Assembly (NCBI RefSeq): GCF_050337045.1
Contig: NZ_JAKJSO010000009.1
Span: 372,001 to 436,000, forward strand
Length of the DNA stretch: 64,000 bases
Reading direction: 5' to 3'
From: Photobacterium kagoshimensis
GTDB lineage: Bacteria; Pseudomonadota; Gammaproteobacteria; Enterobacterales; Vibrionaceae
Positions within the stretch are counted from its first letter, which is position 1. Each line of letters starts with the position of its first letter. Made by a program: the position numbers and the translations under genes. The notes beneath the pieces are model-generated. The model saw nothing but the letters and a program-made list of their open reading frames with translations. It made no database searches and was not told the origin of the DNA. This document shows, in pieces, positions 1 through 9,700 of the stretch.

Positions 1-1498
1 CATCCAAAAGTAGGATCGGCGCATCGTGTAATAAGGCACGCGCAATACCAATACGACGGCGTTCCCCCCCCGAGATCTGACGACCTCCTTCACCTAACCA
101 GGTATCCAGTGCTTTATCTTCAAGCAAAGCATCAAGGCCGACTTGTTGCAGCGCGGCTGCTAATTCCGCATCGGTGGCTTTGGGCTTGGCTAACAATAAG
201 TTTTCACGTAGTGAACCATTGAACACGTCGACTCGCTGGCTGACAACCGTAATGGCATCACGTAGTGAAGCTTCATGCCATTGTGGCAGTGCGATGCCAT
301 CAATGCTGATACTACCTTGCTGTGGATCCCAGCTACGGGTCAGTAGTTGCAATAAGGTGGATTTACCACAGCCAGTTCGGCCCAGTAACGCGAGTTTTTG
401 ACCGGCTTGCAGGTTAACCGACACTTGGTGAAGCACTGGCTGATCACTGCCGTAGTAGGTGTAACTGATGTTATCGATAGTGATATCACCACGCACAACC
501 GCTTGATGGCCATTAGGGTCAAACGGCGTATCAGGTGTCGCTTCGATGATTTCATTTAAACGACGCGCCGAAGTTAGAGTTTGTCCTAAGTACTGGAAGG
601 CACCCGCAACAGGCATCATCATCTCGAAACTCGCCATCGTGGCAAAGGCAACCAAGGCGATGAAAGGATCTGGCAGGTTACCGCCAACCCCATCTGCGGC
701 AATCCAAGTGATCAGCACTAGAGTCCAACCGGTAGAGGCCATCAAAATCGCATTGGCAAAACCTGTTAGCGACGCCATTTTACGTTGCGCATCTAACAGA
801 CTGTCTTGCTCTTGCTCGGCTTCTTGGCGGTAACGTTTCTCTGCGTTAAACAGCAGTAATTCGGCATGGCCTTGTAACCAATCAAGCAGTTTTACTCGAT
901 AGTTTGCTTTGGCCATGGTTAGGGCTTCACCGTTGGCTTTACCTAGTCGGTAGAAGATCACAGGTAAGGTGAGCATCAAACACAGCAGGATAGCACCAAG
1001 GGTCAGGCCGATAGCCATATCGAAGTAGCACAAGAAAGCAGTAATCGACATTAAGCCAATTACGCCAATCACTAATGGGCTGATCAAACGAAGATAGACA
1101 TGGTCCATTGCATCGACATCGGCCACTAAGCGGTTCAATAAATCAGCATCGCGCAGGTTGGTCTGACGGCCTGGAATAAGAGGCGTTAACTTGCGGAAGA
1201 AGAACAGGCGTAAATCAGCCAGCAACTTGAATGTTGCATTGTGGCTGACGACGCGCTCACCCCAACGCCCCGCGGTTCTGGCCATGGAAAAGCCACGAAC
1301 GCCTGCGCCAGGTAACATATAGTTAAAGGTTTCGCGTGCAATGGTTAAGCCAGCAATCGCAGACGCCGAAATAAACCAACCAGATAAGGTTAATAGGCTC
1401 ATTGCCGCCAGTACCGTACCTAAGCCCAGCAGCATACCCAGTGTCAGACCAAACCAGTGCTTACGGTACAGTTTTAGGTAAGGGAGTAAATCACGCAT
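1..1498 (-). CDS. cydC: CydC, heterodimeric ABC exporter subunit (3' end beyond window)
   Basis: Subunit of the CydDC inner-membrane ABC exporter, known in E. coli to export cysteine/glutathione and to be needed for assembly of cytochrome bd. About 499 residues are visible, starting MRDLLPYLKLYRKHW. The N-terminal two thirds hold the membrane segments; Walker A (GRTGCGKST) lies near residue 375, the signature ISGGERRR near 475, and the sequence is cut at the window edge inside Walker B (APILLLD), just before the catalytic glutamate. The ATG overlaps the end of cydD by 8 bases, so the two are translationally coupled. The family is clear from the cydD pairing and motifs. Confidence 0.95.
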   Translation of the reverse strand, partial: MRDLLPYLKLYRKHWFGLTLGMLLGLGTVLAAMSLLTLSGWFISASAIAGLTIARETFNYMLPGAGVRGFSMARTAGRWGERVVSHNATFKLLADLRLFFFRKLTPLIPGRQTNLRDADLLNRLVADVDAMDHVYLRLISPLVIGVIGLMSITAFLCYFDMAIGLTLGAILLCLMLTLPVIFYRLGKANGEALTMAKANYRVKLLDWLQGHAELLLFNAEKRYRQEAEQEQDSLLDAQRKMASLTGFANAILMASTGWTLVLITWIAADGVGGNLPDPFIALVAFATMASFEMMMPVAGAFQYLGQTLTSARRLNEIIEATPDTPFDPNGHQAVVRGDITIDNISYTYYGSDQPVLHQVSVNLQAGQKLALLGRTGCGKSTLLQLLTRSWDPQQGSISIDGIALPQWHEASLRDAITVVSQRVDVFNGSLRENLLLAKPKATDAELAAALQQVGLDALLEDKALDTWLGEGGRQISGGERRRIGIARALLHDAPILLLD

Positions 1499-3263
1499 CG
1501 AGATCCCTCATATCTTTGTTCGCTAACATTTCAGCAAGCAGACCTTGTTCACGAATCGTATCGAAATGACCATCTTGCACCAATTGGCCGTTATCCATCA
1601 CAAAGACACGATCCATCATTGAGAGTTGATCAAGGCGATGACTCACCATCAGTGTGGTTTGGCCACGCACAGCGATAGATAAACTATCGAGTACAAGGCG
1701 CTCGCTATTTGCATCTAGGCTGGCGGTAGGCTCATCAAGTAGCCAGAAAGCCCCGTTTTGTAACATGGCACGGGCAACAGCAATACGCTGAGCCTGACCG
1801 ACCGATAAGCCACCTGAGCGATCACCAACAATATGTTGATCACCTAACTCTAAGCGGTTGATGAATTCATCGGCATAAGCTTGTTGGCTAACTTGACGAA
1901 CGTGCTCATCGGTCGCAAGGGGATTACCCAGTGTGATGTTATCGCGCACAGTGCCATGAACCAGCATGGGGTTTTGACCCACCCAGCTGATCGCTTGGCG
2001 CCATTGGCTGTGATCTAAAGATTTCAGTTCAATGCCGTTCACTTTAAGGCTGCCTCGATAAGGCAAGAAACCAAGTATCGTGTTTAATAAGCTGGTTTTA
2101 CCTGCACCACTTGGACCGATAAGCGCAATGTGTTCGTTCGGCTTAATCGTAAAGGTGAGTGGGCCTGCGAGCACTTGCCCTTCAGGGCTCAGTACTTCTA
2201 GTGCATTGGCTTCGATCTGAATGGTTTCAGGTGACGGTAGATTCTCCGTACCTTGCTTCATTTCATCGGCTTCGGCATTTAAGAATTCAACAATAGATTC
2301 AGCCGCGCCGATTGCTTGTGCCTTCGCATGGTAGAAAGTACCTAAGTCACGTAACGGTTGGTAAAACTCAGGTGCTAATATCAGCACGAATAAACCTGTA
2401 AATAGGCTGAGTGGTACGCCATAGGTGCCGAAGTTAAGCTCACCGATGAAGGTAAAGCCAAAGTAAACCGCCACCATCGCCACTGAGATCGCCGAGAAGA
2501 ACTCGAGTACGGCAGATGACAAGAAGGCAAGACGCAGCACTTCCATCGTACGTTTACGCAGTACATCCGAGGCTGCATGCAGGTTCTCGGCTTCTGCTTC
2601 TGCTCGGTTGAACAAACGCAGTGTCGATAAGCCTTGTAAACGGTCAAAGAAGTGGCCTGATAAACGCTGTAATGCTTTGAAGTTGCGACGGTTTGCGTCA
2701 GCGGCCCCAAGCCCTACCAGTGCCATGAATATAGGTACTAACGGTGCGGTAATTAAGAAAATTAAACCTGCAGCCCAGTTGAGTGGGAACACCACGACTA
2801 AGATAGTGAAGGGTACCAATACGGCAATCGACATTTGTGGGATGTAGCGAGAGAAGAAATCTTGCATCTCTTCCACTTGCTCTAGCACTAAGCTCGCCCA
2901 TGCACCCGCAGGTTTGCCTTTAATATAAGCAGGCCCTAGGTTATGTAGGCGTTGCATGATCAATTGGCGAATATGGAGGCGAATTTGCTCACCACAGCGG
3001 TAACCAAAGACTTCTCGCCCCCAGCTACATGCAGCACGTAAGCCAACCACTGCCGTTAACCCTATGAAGTGGCTAACCAGTTCACTTTTGTCTGTGTGTT
3101 CGATAATGAGTTGATGAAGGATATGAGCCAACAAAGCGGCTTGTCCAATCAGAAGCAACCCAGAGATAAAACCAAGGCCAACACTGAGCATTAACCAGCG
3201 TTTTGCTAGTTTGCTTTGTGATTTGAGCCATTTGGTTAAATCGCGTTGTAATTGTTTATCCAT
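1491..3263 (-). CDS. cydD: CydD, heterodimeric ABC exporter subunit
   Basis: Partner of CydC in the thiol-exporting CydDC complex of the inner membrane. The 590-residue length matches the family. Several hydrophobic segments fill roughly residues 20-310; the ATPase domain follows, with Walker A GPSGAGKTS near 383, the signature LSVGQAQR near 485 (the SVGQ variant is typical of CydD) and Walker B with LLDEPTASLD near 510. It lies downstream of trxB on the same strand, but a terminator hairpin separates them, so cydDC probably has its own promoter in the roughly 165 bases before its ATG. The ribosome binding site is weak. Confidence 0.95.
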   Translation of the reverse strand: MDKQLQRDLTKWLKSQSKLAKRWLMLSVGLGFISGLLLIGQAALLAHILHQLIIEHTDKSELVSHFIGLTAVVGLRAACSWGREVFGYRCGEQIRLHIRQLIMQRLHNLGPAYIKGKPAGAWASLVLEQVEEMQDFFSRYIPQMSIAVLVPFTILVVVFPLNWAAGLIFLITAPLVPIFMALVGLGAADANRRNFKALQRLSGHFFDRLQGLSTLRLFNRAEAEAENLHAASDVLRKRTMEVLRLAFLSSAVLEFFSAISVAMVAVYFGFTFIGELNFGTYGVPLSLFTGLFVLILAPEFYQPLRDLGTFYHAKAQAIGAAESIVEFLNAEADEMKQGTENLPSPETIQIEANALEVLSPEGQVLAGPLTFTIKPNEHIALIGPSGAGKTSLLNTILGFLPYRGSLKVNGIELKSLDHSQWRQAISWVGQNPMLVHGTVRDNITLGNPLATDEHVRQVSQQAYADEFINRLELGDQHIVGDRSGGLSVGQAQRIAVARAMLQNGAFWLLDEPTASLDANSERLVLDSLSIAVRGQTTLMVSHRLDQLSMMDRVFVMDNGQLVQDGHFDTIREQGLLAEMLANKDMRDLDA

Positions 3264-3432
3264 AAAAAAACGTTCTAAAAGCTATGAGCTATTGATAAAA
3301 GGCAGGTTAGCAAGTCAAACCTCTGAGTGCTATGCATGCAAACTGAGAATGACAAACTAAGTACCAAAGCGCGGTATAGCGGCGATAAACAGTACCATTA
3401 TTACGGTGTAAATTAGCAGGTACCATTAACGC

Positions 3433-3455
3433 AAAAAGGCTGCACAAGGCAGCCT
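3433..3455 (-). terminator. Intrinsic terminator after trxB
   Basis: On the minus strand a GGCTGC/GCAGCC stem with a 5-base loop is followed by TTTTT, 17 bases or so past the trxB stop. It separates trxB from cydDC. Confidence 0.75.
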
Positions 3456-3471
3456 ATTTGATATTCACGTA

Positions 3472-4434
3472 TTATTGTTGCTCTTCAAGCGCATCGAGGT
3501 AACGCTCTGCATCGAGCGCGGCCATGCAACCTGTGCCGGCGGAGGTAATCGCTTGGCGGTAGGTATGGTCCATTACATCGCCCGCGGCAAAGACACCCTC
3601 AACACTGGTTTGTGTTGCATTGCCTTGTGTACCTGATTGGACTTTGATGTAACCATTTTCCATTTCAAGTTGGCCAGCAAAAATTGCCGTATTTGGCTGG
3701 TGGCCAATAGCAATAAATGCGCCCATCACTTCGATGGTTTCGGTGGCGTCAGACTGGGTGTCTTTAATGCGAACCGCGGTTACACCCATATCATCACCTA
3801 ATACTTCATCAAGTGTACGGTCAGTGTGAAGAATGATATTACCGTTCTCTACTTTATCCATTAAGCGTTTGATAAGGATTTTCTCAGAGCGGAAGGTATC
3901 ACGGCGGTGAATAAGGTGTACTTCAGACGCGATGTTTGACAGGTACAGTGCTTCTTCAACTGCGGTATTACCACCACCCACAACGGCAACTTTTTGATTG
4001 CGATAGAAGAAACCATCGCAGGTCGCACAGGCAGACACACCACGGCCTTTGAAGGCTTCCTCTGACTCAAGGCCAAGGTATTTCGCAGACGCGCCTGTTG
4101 AAATGATTAAAGCATCACACGTGTATTCGCCATTATCGCCTTTTAGGCGGAAAGGACGTTGGCTAAAATCAGTTTCACTTATGTGATCAAAAATGATTTC
4201 AGTCTCAAACTTTTCAGCATGTTCTTTCATGCGATCCATTAATGCCGGGCCAGTTAGGCCTTCAGCATCACCTGGCCAGTTTTCCACTTCGGTAGTGGTG
4301 GTCAGTTGGCCGCCTTGCTGCATGCCAGTGATCATAACTGGATTAAGGTTCGCACGAGCTGCATAAACCGCTGCAGTATAGCCAGCAGGACCAGAACCAA
4401 GGATGAGCAGATTACAGTGTCTTACGTTACTCAT
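3472..4434 (-). CDS. trxB: Thioredoxin reductase
   Basis: Cytoplasmic FAD-dependent NADPH:thioredoxin reductase that keeps thioredoxin reduced. The 320-residue protein has the FAD-binding GSGPAG motif at residues 12-17, the redox-active CATC motif at about 135-138 (followed by DGFFYRN), the NADPH-binding VGGGNTA stretch near 152, and the C-terminal FAD motif GVFAAGDVMD. Length and motif spacing match E. coli TrxB. A GGAGA ribosome binding site sits 4 bases before the ATG. It lies between ald and cydDC and has a terminator on both sides, so it is probably monocistronic. Confidence 0.97.
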   Translation of the reverse strand: MSNVRHCNLLILGSGPAGYTAAVYAARANLNPVMITGMQQGGQLTTTTEVENWPGDAEGLTGPALMDRMKEHAEKFETEIIFDHISETDFSQRPFRLKGDNGEYTCDALIISTGASAKYLGLESEEAFKGRGVSACATCDGFFYRNQKVAVVGGGNTAVEEALYLSNIASEVHLIHRRDTFRSEKILIKRLMDKVENGNIILHTDRTLDEVLGDDMGVTAVRIKDTQSDATETIEVMGAFIAIGHQPNTAIFAGQLEMENGYIKVQSGTQGNATQTSVEGVFAAGDVMDHTYRQAITSAGTGCMAALDAERYLDALEEQQ

Positions 4435-4580
4435 TTCTTCTCCAGGCTGAATGAGATAATTCTTATATGGTGCTCGATTGTAGGTAAATTGTCGGTGTAA
4501 AGGAAGGACTTGGTGATAAGGAGTATCAATTCTATTAATAGATGTTGGCTATCTTGCTAGTGGAGCGTGATAAAAAGGAT

Positions 4581-4607
4581 AAAAAAGCCTCATTTTGCTG
4601 AGGCTTA
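4581..4607 (-). terminator. Intrinsic terminator after ald
   Basis: On the minus strand AAGCCTCA and TGAGGCTT form an 8-pair stem followed by a T run, just past the ald stop codon. Confidence 0.8.
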
Positions 4608-4628
4608 TCTAGAATATTTAGTTATAAG

Positions 4629-5750
4629 TTAATGCATACTTATAGCAACGCTTGGGTCGGTATAGTGCAAGTTGAACGCGTCGGCGACCTCTTTACAAGT
4701 GACTTTGCCATACATCACATTCATGCCGTTAATGAATCCGTCATCTTCAAGCAGTGCTTTTTTATAACCTTTTTCTGCGAGTGTAATAACATAGGGTAGG
4801 GTGGCGTTGTTCAGGGCAAATGTCGACGTACGTGCGACCGCCCCAGGCATGTTTGCAACGCAGTAATGGACAACGCCATTGACGACAAATGTAGGGTCGG
4901 TATGGGTTGTTGGATGCGAGGTTTCAAAACATCCTCCTTGGTCAATTGCTACGTCCACTAAGGCTGACCCAGCCTTCATTTTATCTATATGCTCAGCTGA
5001 TATTAGCTTGGGAGCAGCAGCGCCAGGTATCAGCACGGCACCTATAATTAAATCGGCTTCTGGCACCAAATTATCGATGGCTTCCTGGGTGGAATAAAGC
5101 ACTTTTGCACGGCCTTGAAATTCACAATCTAACGCGCGAAGCGTGTCGATATTTCGGTCTAAAATGGTGACATCAGCACGCATTCCGACCGCGATTCTTG
5201 CAGCGTTGGATCCCACTACACCGCCACCTAAGATAACCACTTTTGCGGGGGAAACACCGGGAACACCACTTAATAACAATCCACGGCCACCGCTAGAATT
5301 CTCTAGTGTTTGGGCGCCTGCTTGGATGGACATTCTGCCAGCGACCTCAGACATAGGTGCTAATAGTGGTAATCTGCCGTATTTATCTGTTACTGTTTCG
5401 TAAGCGATGCAAATGGCTTTGCTGTGGATAAGTTCTTTGGTTTGAAGAAAATCAGGAGCGAGGTGGAGGTAGGTGAATAGTATCTGTCCTTCACGAAGCA
5501 TAGCTCTTTCTACTGCTTGAGGCTCTTTTACTTTAATAATCATCTCTGATCTGGTAAAAACTTCTTTAGCCGTAGAAATAATGGAAGCACCTACAGCTTG
5601 GTAGTCAGCATCAATAAAGCCGATACCAATGGCTGCATTAGATTCAATAAGAACCTGGTGGCCGAGTAGTACAAGTTCACGAACACTGGCAGGGGTTAAC
5701 CCCACTCGATATTCGTGATTCTTTATCTCTTTGGGTACACCAATGATCAT
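4629..5750 (-). CDS. ald: Alanine dehydrogenase
   Basis: NAD-dependent L-alanine dehydrogenase, interconverting L-alanine and pyruvate plus ammonia. The 373-residue length is usual. It starts MIIGVPKEIKNHEYRVGLTP, with the conserved substrate-binding arginine; the catalytic histidine is in TYLHLAPD near residue 95; the NAD-binding glycine motif is GGGVVGSNAA near 175; and the family stretch DVAIDQGGCFE lies near 270. It is divergent from lrp, and two short perfect palindromes lie between them, so control by Lrp is likely, as for alanine/leucine-responsive genes elsewhere. This gene is absent from the corresponding E. coli locus but is common next to lrp in vibrios. Confidence 0.95.
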   Translation of the reverse strand: MIIGVPKEIKNHEYRVGLTPASVRELVLLGHQVLIESNAAIGIGFIDADYQAVGASIISTAKEVFTRSEMIIKVKEPQAVERAMLREGQILFTYLHLAPDFLQTKELIHSKAICIAYETVTDKYGRLPLLAPMSEVAGRMSIQAGAQTLENSSGGRGLLLSGVPGVSPAKVVILGGGVVGSNAARIAVGMRADVTILDRNIDTLRALDCEFQGRAKVLYSTQEAIDNLVPEADLIIGAVLIPGAAAPKLISAEHIDKMKAGSALVDVAIDQGGCFETSHPTTHTDPTFVVNGVVHYCVANMPGAVARTSTFALNNATLPYVITLAEKGYKKALLEDDGFINGMNVMYGKVTCKEVADAFNLHYTDPSVAISMH

Positions 5751-5761
5751 CCTGCGCTCCT

Positions 5762-5776
5762 CACTATATTATAGTG
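5762..5776. promoter_or_regulatory. Palindrome overlapping the ald -10 region
   Basis: CACTATATTATAGTG is a perfect inverted repeat 12 bases before the ald ATG. Read on the minus strand it contains TATAAT, so a protein bound here would block the ald promoter. The binding protein is not known; Lrp is the obvious candidate because lrp is divergently transcribed. Confidence 0.4.
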
Positions 5777-5845
5777 TGACGTGCTATTGAGAAGGTTATA
5801 AATGCGGATCTAATGGCAGTATAGTTTGACTACTAGAGTATTTGA

Positions 5846-5860
5846 TTCTAAATATTAGAA
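5846..5860. promoter_or_regulatory. Palindromic operator candidate between ald and lrp
   Basis: TTCTAAATATTAGAA has perfect 6-base arms around a 3-base AT centre, a form seen in Lrp/AsnC-family sites. It lies about 48 bases before the lrp ATG and could serve lrp autoregulation. This is inference from symmetry and place only. Confidence 0.4.
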
Positions 5861-5907
5861 AGATGTAGTATATTTTTTTGCAAGGAAGTAAGAAGGTGGA
5901 ATAAAAA

Positions 5908-6402
5908 ATGGTAGATACCAAAAAGAAACCATCCAAGGAATTGGATCGCATTGACCGTAACATTCTGAACGAACTACAGAAAGATGGCCGAATTTCGAAC
6001 GTTGAGCTGTCTAAGCGTGTAGGGCTTTCACCAACACCGTGTCTTGAGCGTGTACGCCGCCTAGAGCGACAAGCTTACATTAGTGGTTACACTGCACTGT
6101 TGAATCCTCAATTCCTTGACGCGTCTTTATTGGTGTTCGTTGAGATTACACTTAACCGTGGCACACCAGATGTGTTTGAAGAGTTTAATAAATCAGTGCA
6201 AGAGCTTGAGGGCATTCAAGAATGTCATCTAGTATCTGGTGATTTTGACTATCTACTTAAAACACGTGTGTCTGATATGTCTGCGTACCGTAAGTTATTG
6301 GGTGAAACCCTATTGCGCCTTCCTGGTGTGAATGACACGCGTACATACGTAGTTATGGAAGAAGTGAAGCAAACTAATCATCTTGTTATTAAAACACGCT
6401 AA
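5908..6402 (+). CDS. lrp: Leucine-responsive regulatory protein
   Basis: Global transcription factor of the Lrp/AsnC family that responds to leucine and alanine. At 164 residues it has the same length as E. coli Lrp. The N-terminal helix-turn-helix is seen in ISNVELSKRVGLSPTPCLER (about 30-50), followed by the hinge and the RAM effector domain with the GDFDYLLKTRVSDM segment near 110-125. An AAGGTGG ribosome binding site lies about 9 bases upstream. It is divergent from ald and precedes ftsK as in E. coli, separated by a hairpin. Confidence 0.97.
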   Translation: MVDTKKKPSKELDRIDRNILNELQKDGRISNVELSKRVGLSPTPCLERVRRLERQAYISGYTALLNPQFLDASLLVFVEITLNRGTPDVFEEFNKSVQELEGIQECHLVSGDFDYLLKTRVSDMSAYRKLLGETLLRLPGVNDTRTYVVMEEVKQTNHLVIKTR

Positions 6403-6772
6403 TCGTATTTTAATGCAATAGTTGTCGGTTTCTCTATAAATATTCAAGCGGCCTCGGTCGCTTGAATTGTTTCTACGTCTTATCAATCATCTCGCGTAAT
6501 GTGATATCGCTACCGCATTACCGTATCTGTCGATCTAATTGCTTTAAAATTCACCGATTATTCGTGTGTTTTAACAATTCCATGCGTTATTCCTCGCCAT
6601 AAACGATTACAATAGACTGATCAGTTATCCAGTGGTTTTTTCCTTGATGGGCAGATCTGGTATAACATCGATACAGATAATATTCGTAAAATGAATTTTG
6701 CTAAGTCAGTTTCACTTGAAGCAATAAAAATCATAAATAACCCAGAGAGTGTAACGGGAGTAGCCAGCAGCA
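6403..6772 (+). other. lrp-ftsK intergenic region
   Basis: About 370 bases without a gene. It holds the hairpin after lrp (6442-6467) and the presumed ftsK promoter. An imperfect CTG-N10-CAG element at 6617-6632 was considered as a LexA box but does not match well. No small ORF with a good start was found. Confidence 0.6.
6442..6472 (+). terminator. Probable terminator after lrp
   Basis: ATTCAAGCG and CGCTTGAAT form a perfect 9-pair stem with an 8-base loop, followed by TGTTTCT. The T run is short, so termination may be partial. Confidence 0.55.
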
Positions 6773-9700
6773 ATGACAATGGAGATTTCTTTGAGGAAGG
6801 TTAAAGGCAAGCAGTCAACGAAAATTCGCTTAAGTGGCGGCCAACGTTTACTGGAAAGCTTTCTTATAATTGCGCTCTTTGCAGCTATTTATATGATGGT
6901 TGCATTGGTAAGTTTTGATCCCGCAGACCCTTCATGGTCACAAACAGCGTGGCAAGGCCCGGTGCAGAATAAAGCGGGCGCATTTGGTGCATTTGTTGCC
7001 GATAGCCTGTTCTTCACTTTTGGTTCACTCGCATATTCACTGCCTGTTGCGGTTGTACTTGCTGCGTGGGTGTTATTCCGTCGCCGTGGTGATCGTGAGC
7101 CTATTGATTTTATGATTTACGGCACACGTTTGTTGGGGATGCTGATTCTCTTTTTAGCAAGCTGTAGTCTGGCTGATCTTAACTTCGATGATATCTGGTA
7201 TTTCTCATCGGGTGGGGTGATAGGTGATGTGGTGTCTAATATGGCATTACCGCTGTTTAACCTATTAGGCACCACGCTAGTCATGATGTTTTTGTGGGCG
7301 GTAGGTTTTACCCTGTTCACTGGCATCTCATGGTTGACGATTGTTGATACGCTGGGGGAGAGCACCTTGGGTGCGATGGCTTGGCTGCTGAATAAGGTTC
7401 GCTCTGATCGTTCAGAAACATTAACCTCGTTTGCAAAAGATGAGCCTTTTGCCGTAGAACCTAGCGTTGAAGATTTACATCGCGAGGATAACCCTTTTGC
7501 AGGCCATGGTTTGCAAGATGCTACACCCGATGCCGATGATGTCTTATTGGCATCTAACAGCCGTCCAGTTATCACGCAAGTTGAAGATAACCAGCCAAGT
7601 CTTCAGCCAATAACGCAACACACTCCGACGGTTAATCCGCCACAAGATGACGACATGCCGCGTATTGTGATTAATCCGCGTCCAGCACCGGCTACAAGTA
7701 CTGCGCCAGTCATGGCTGTGACCGCTACGGCGAGTACGGCGGCAGCGACGCTGTCACCAGAAACGATGGCGGCAGCTCCGTCTTCTGTTGATGTTGAAGA
7801 TGCTCCTGTTACCGTTAACTCAACCATGCAAGCCAAAGGCATGACAATCGCGCAGCTAGAGCAACAGCTCGATCGTGATGAAAATTTTACGATGTATGTT
7901 GATGAGTCAGAGCCAACAGCGGTAGACATTCCTGCTCATACACAAGCGCAGCAACCGCCTCAGCCTGTACAGCAACCGATAACAGAAGCGGCGACAGAGA
8001 CTGTGCTTGAACAAGCGGCTTCTTTCACCGCAGAAGAAAGTGCTGATAGCGCATCTATGTTTAACCATGAATTTGATGCCATTGAAACGGATGAACCTGC
8101 GATTGAATTAACACCCATGTCGCCAGATTCAATTACCGCATCTTCTGCTGCGTTAACCGCGCAAGCTGTGAGTGAACCTGCGTTTGTACCTGAGCCAGCC
8201 CCTGAACCAGTCGCCGTGACACCTGCAGTCCCACAACCCGTGCCGTCAGCAATCCAGACACCAGCGACGGAGCCTGCTGTTATAGAAGAGGCAAGCTACG
8301 AAGACTCGCCAGCCGCTAATATCGAAATTGGAGTGCATGATGGTTTGTCTGAATTAGAGCGTGCTCAGCAGGCAGATAGCGATGCATTAAGTGGTGAATT
8401 AGTTGATAACGCAGCAGAAGACATAAGTGATGAAGATGCGTTCCTAAAACGTATTCGAGATGCACAAAAAGAACAGGTTCATGCTGCAGGGCTTGATAAT
8501 CCTTTCTTGATGAAAGCAGAAGCCGATTTGCCAGTACCGACTTCTCCAATGCCCACGATTGACTTACTTGCGCCAGCGCGCCAAAACGTTCAGCCAGCAA
8601 CCGAAGAAGAGCTGATGCACACTGCGCGCTTGGTTGAATCTAAGTTGGCTGACTACAAAATTAAAGCCAAAGTGGTTGGCGTGTACCCAGGCCCTGTTAT
8701 TACCCGTTATGAGCTAGACCTTGCGGCGGGTGTGAAGGTAAGCCGTATTTCAGGCTTATCAAAAGATTTAGCACGAGCCTTGTCTGCCACTGCTGTGCGT
8801 GTGGTTGAAGTGATTCCGGGTAAACCTTACATAGGCTTAGAGCTGCCAAATGTGAACCGCGAAACAGTTTATATGTCGCAAGTGGTTGATAGCGAAAAGT
8901 TCAAAGACATGAAAGGCGCACTGCCAATCGTATTAGGCTATGACATTGCGGGTGAAGCTGTGGTGGCCGATCTTTGTAAAATGCCACACTTGCTGGTGGC
9001 GGGTACCACAGGCTCTGGTAAGTCGGTCGGTGTGAACGTCATGATTGTGAGTCTGCTGTACAAATGTACGCCAGATGAGTGTCGCTTCATCATGATTGAC
9101 CCGAAAATGTTGGAACTTTCTATTTATGAAGGTATCCCACACCTACTCACGGAAGTGGTTACCGACATGAAAGATGCTGGTAATGCACTGCGTTGGTGTG
9201 TGGGTGAGATGGAACGCCGCTACAAGCTGATGGCTGCTGTTGGGGTCCGTAACCTTGCAGGCTTTAATGCTAAGCTCAAAGAAGCCGCGGATGCAGGGCA
9301 CCCAATTTACGACCCATTATGGCAGCCGGGTGATAGCATGGATGAGCATGCGCCGTTGCTTGAGAAAATGCCAAGCATTGTTGTTATTGTCGATGAGTTT
9401 GCCGACTTAATGATGGTTGTAGGTAAAAAAGTTGAAGAACTGATCGCGCGACTTGCTCAAAAAGCACGTGCGGCGGGTATTCACTTAGTATTAGCAACCC
9501 AGCGCCCATCGGTAGATGTGATCACGGGTTTGATTAAAGCGAATATTCCAAGTCGCATGGCGTTTACTGTATCGACTAAAACAGACTCACGTACCATTCT
9601 TGATCAGGGTGGGGCTGAATCACTTTTAGGTATGGGTGATATGTTGTACTTGCCTGCAGGCCAAAACCACCCTGTACGTGTTCACGGCGCGTTTGCGTCA

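Noticed and set aside
6617..6632. Possible LexA box before ftsK (CTGATCAGTTATCCAG)
   Set aside because: The consensus CTGT-N8-ACAG is met only at CTG and CAG, and the centre is not AT-alternating. E. coli ftsK is SOS-controlled, but this site is too weak to call.
7117..7929. Minus-strand open frames opposite ftsK
   Set aside because: They are shadows of the low-complexity linker and show no family or start signal.
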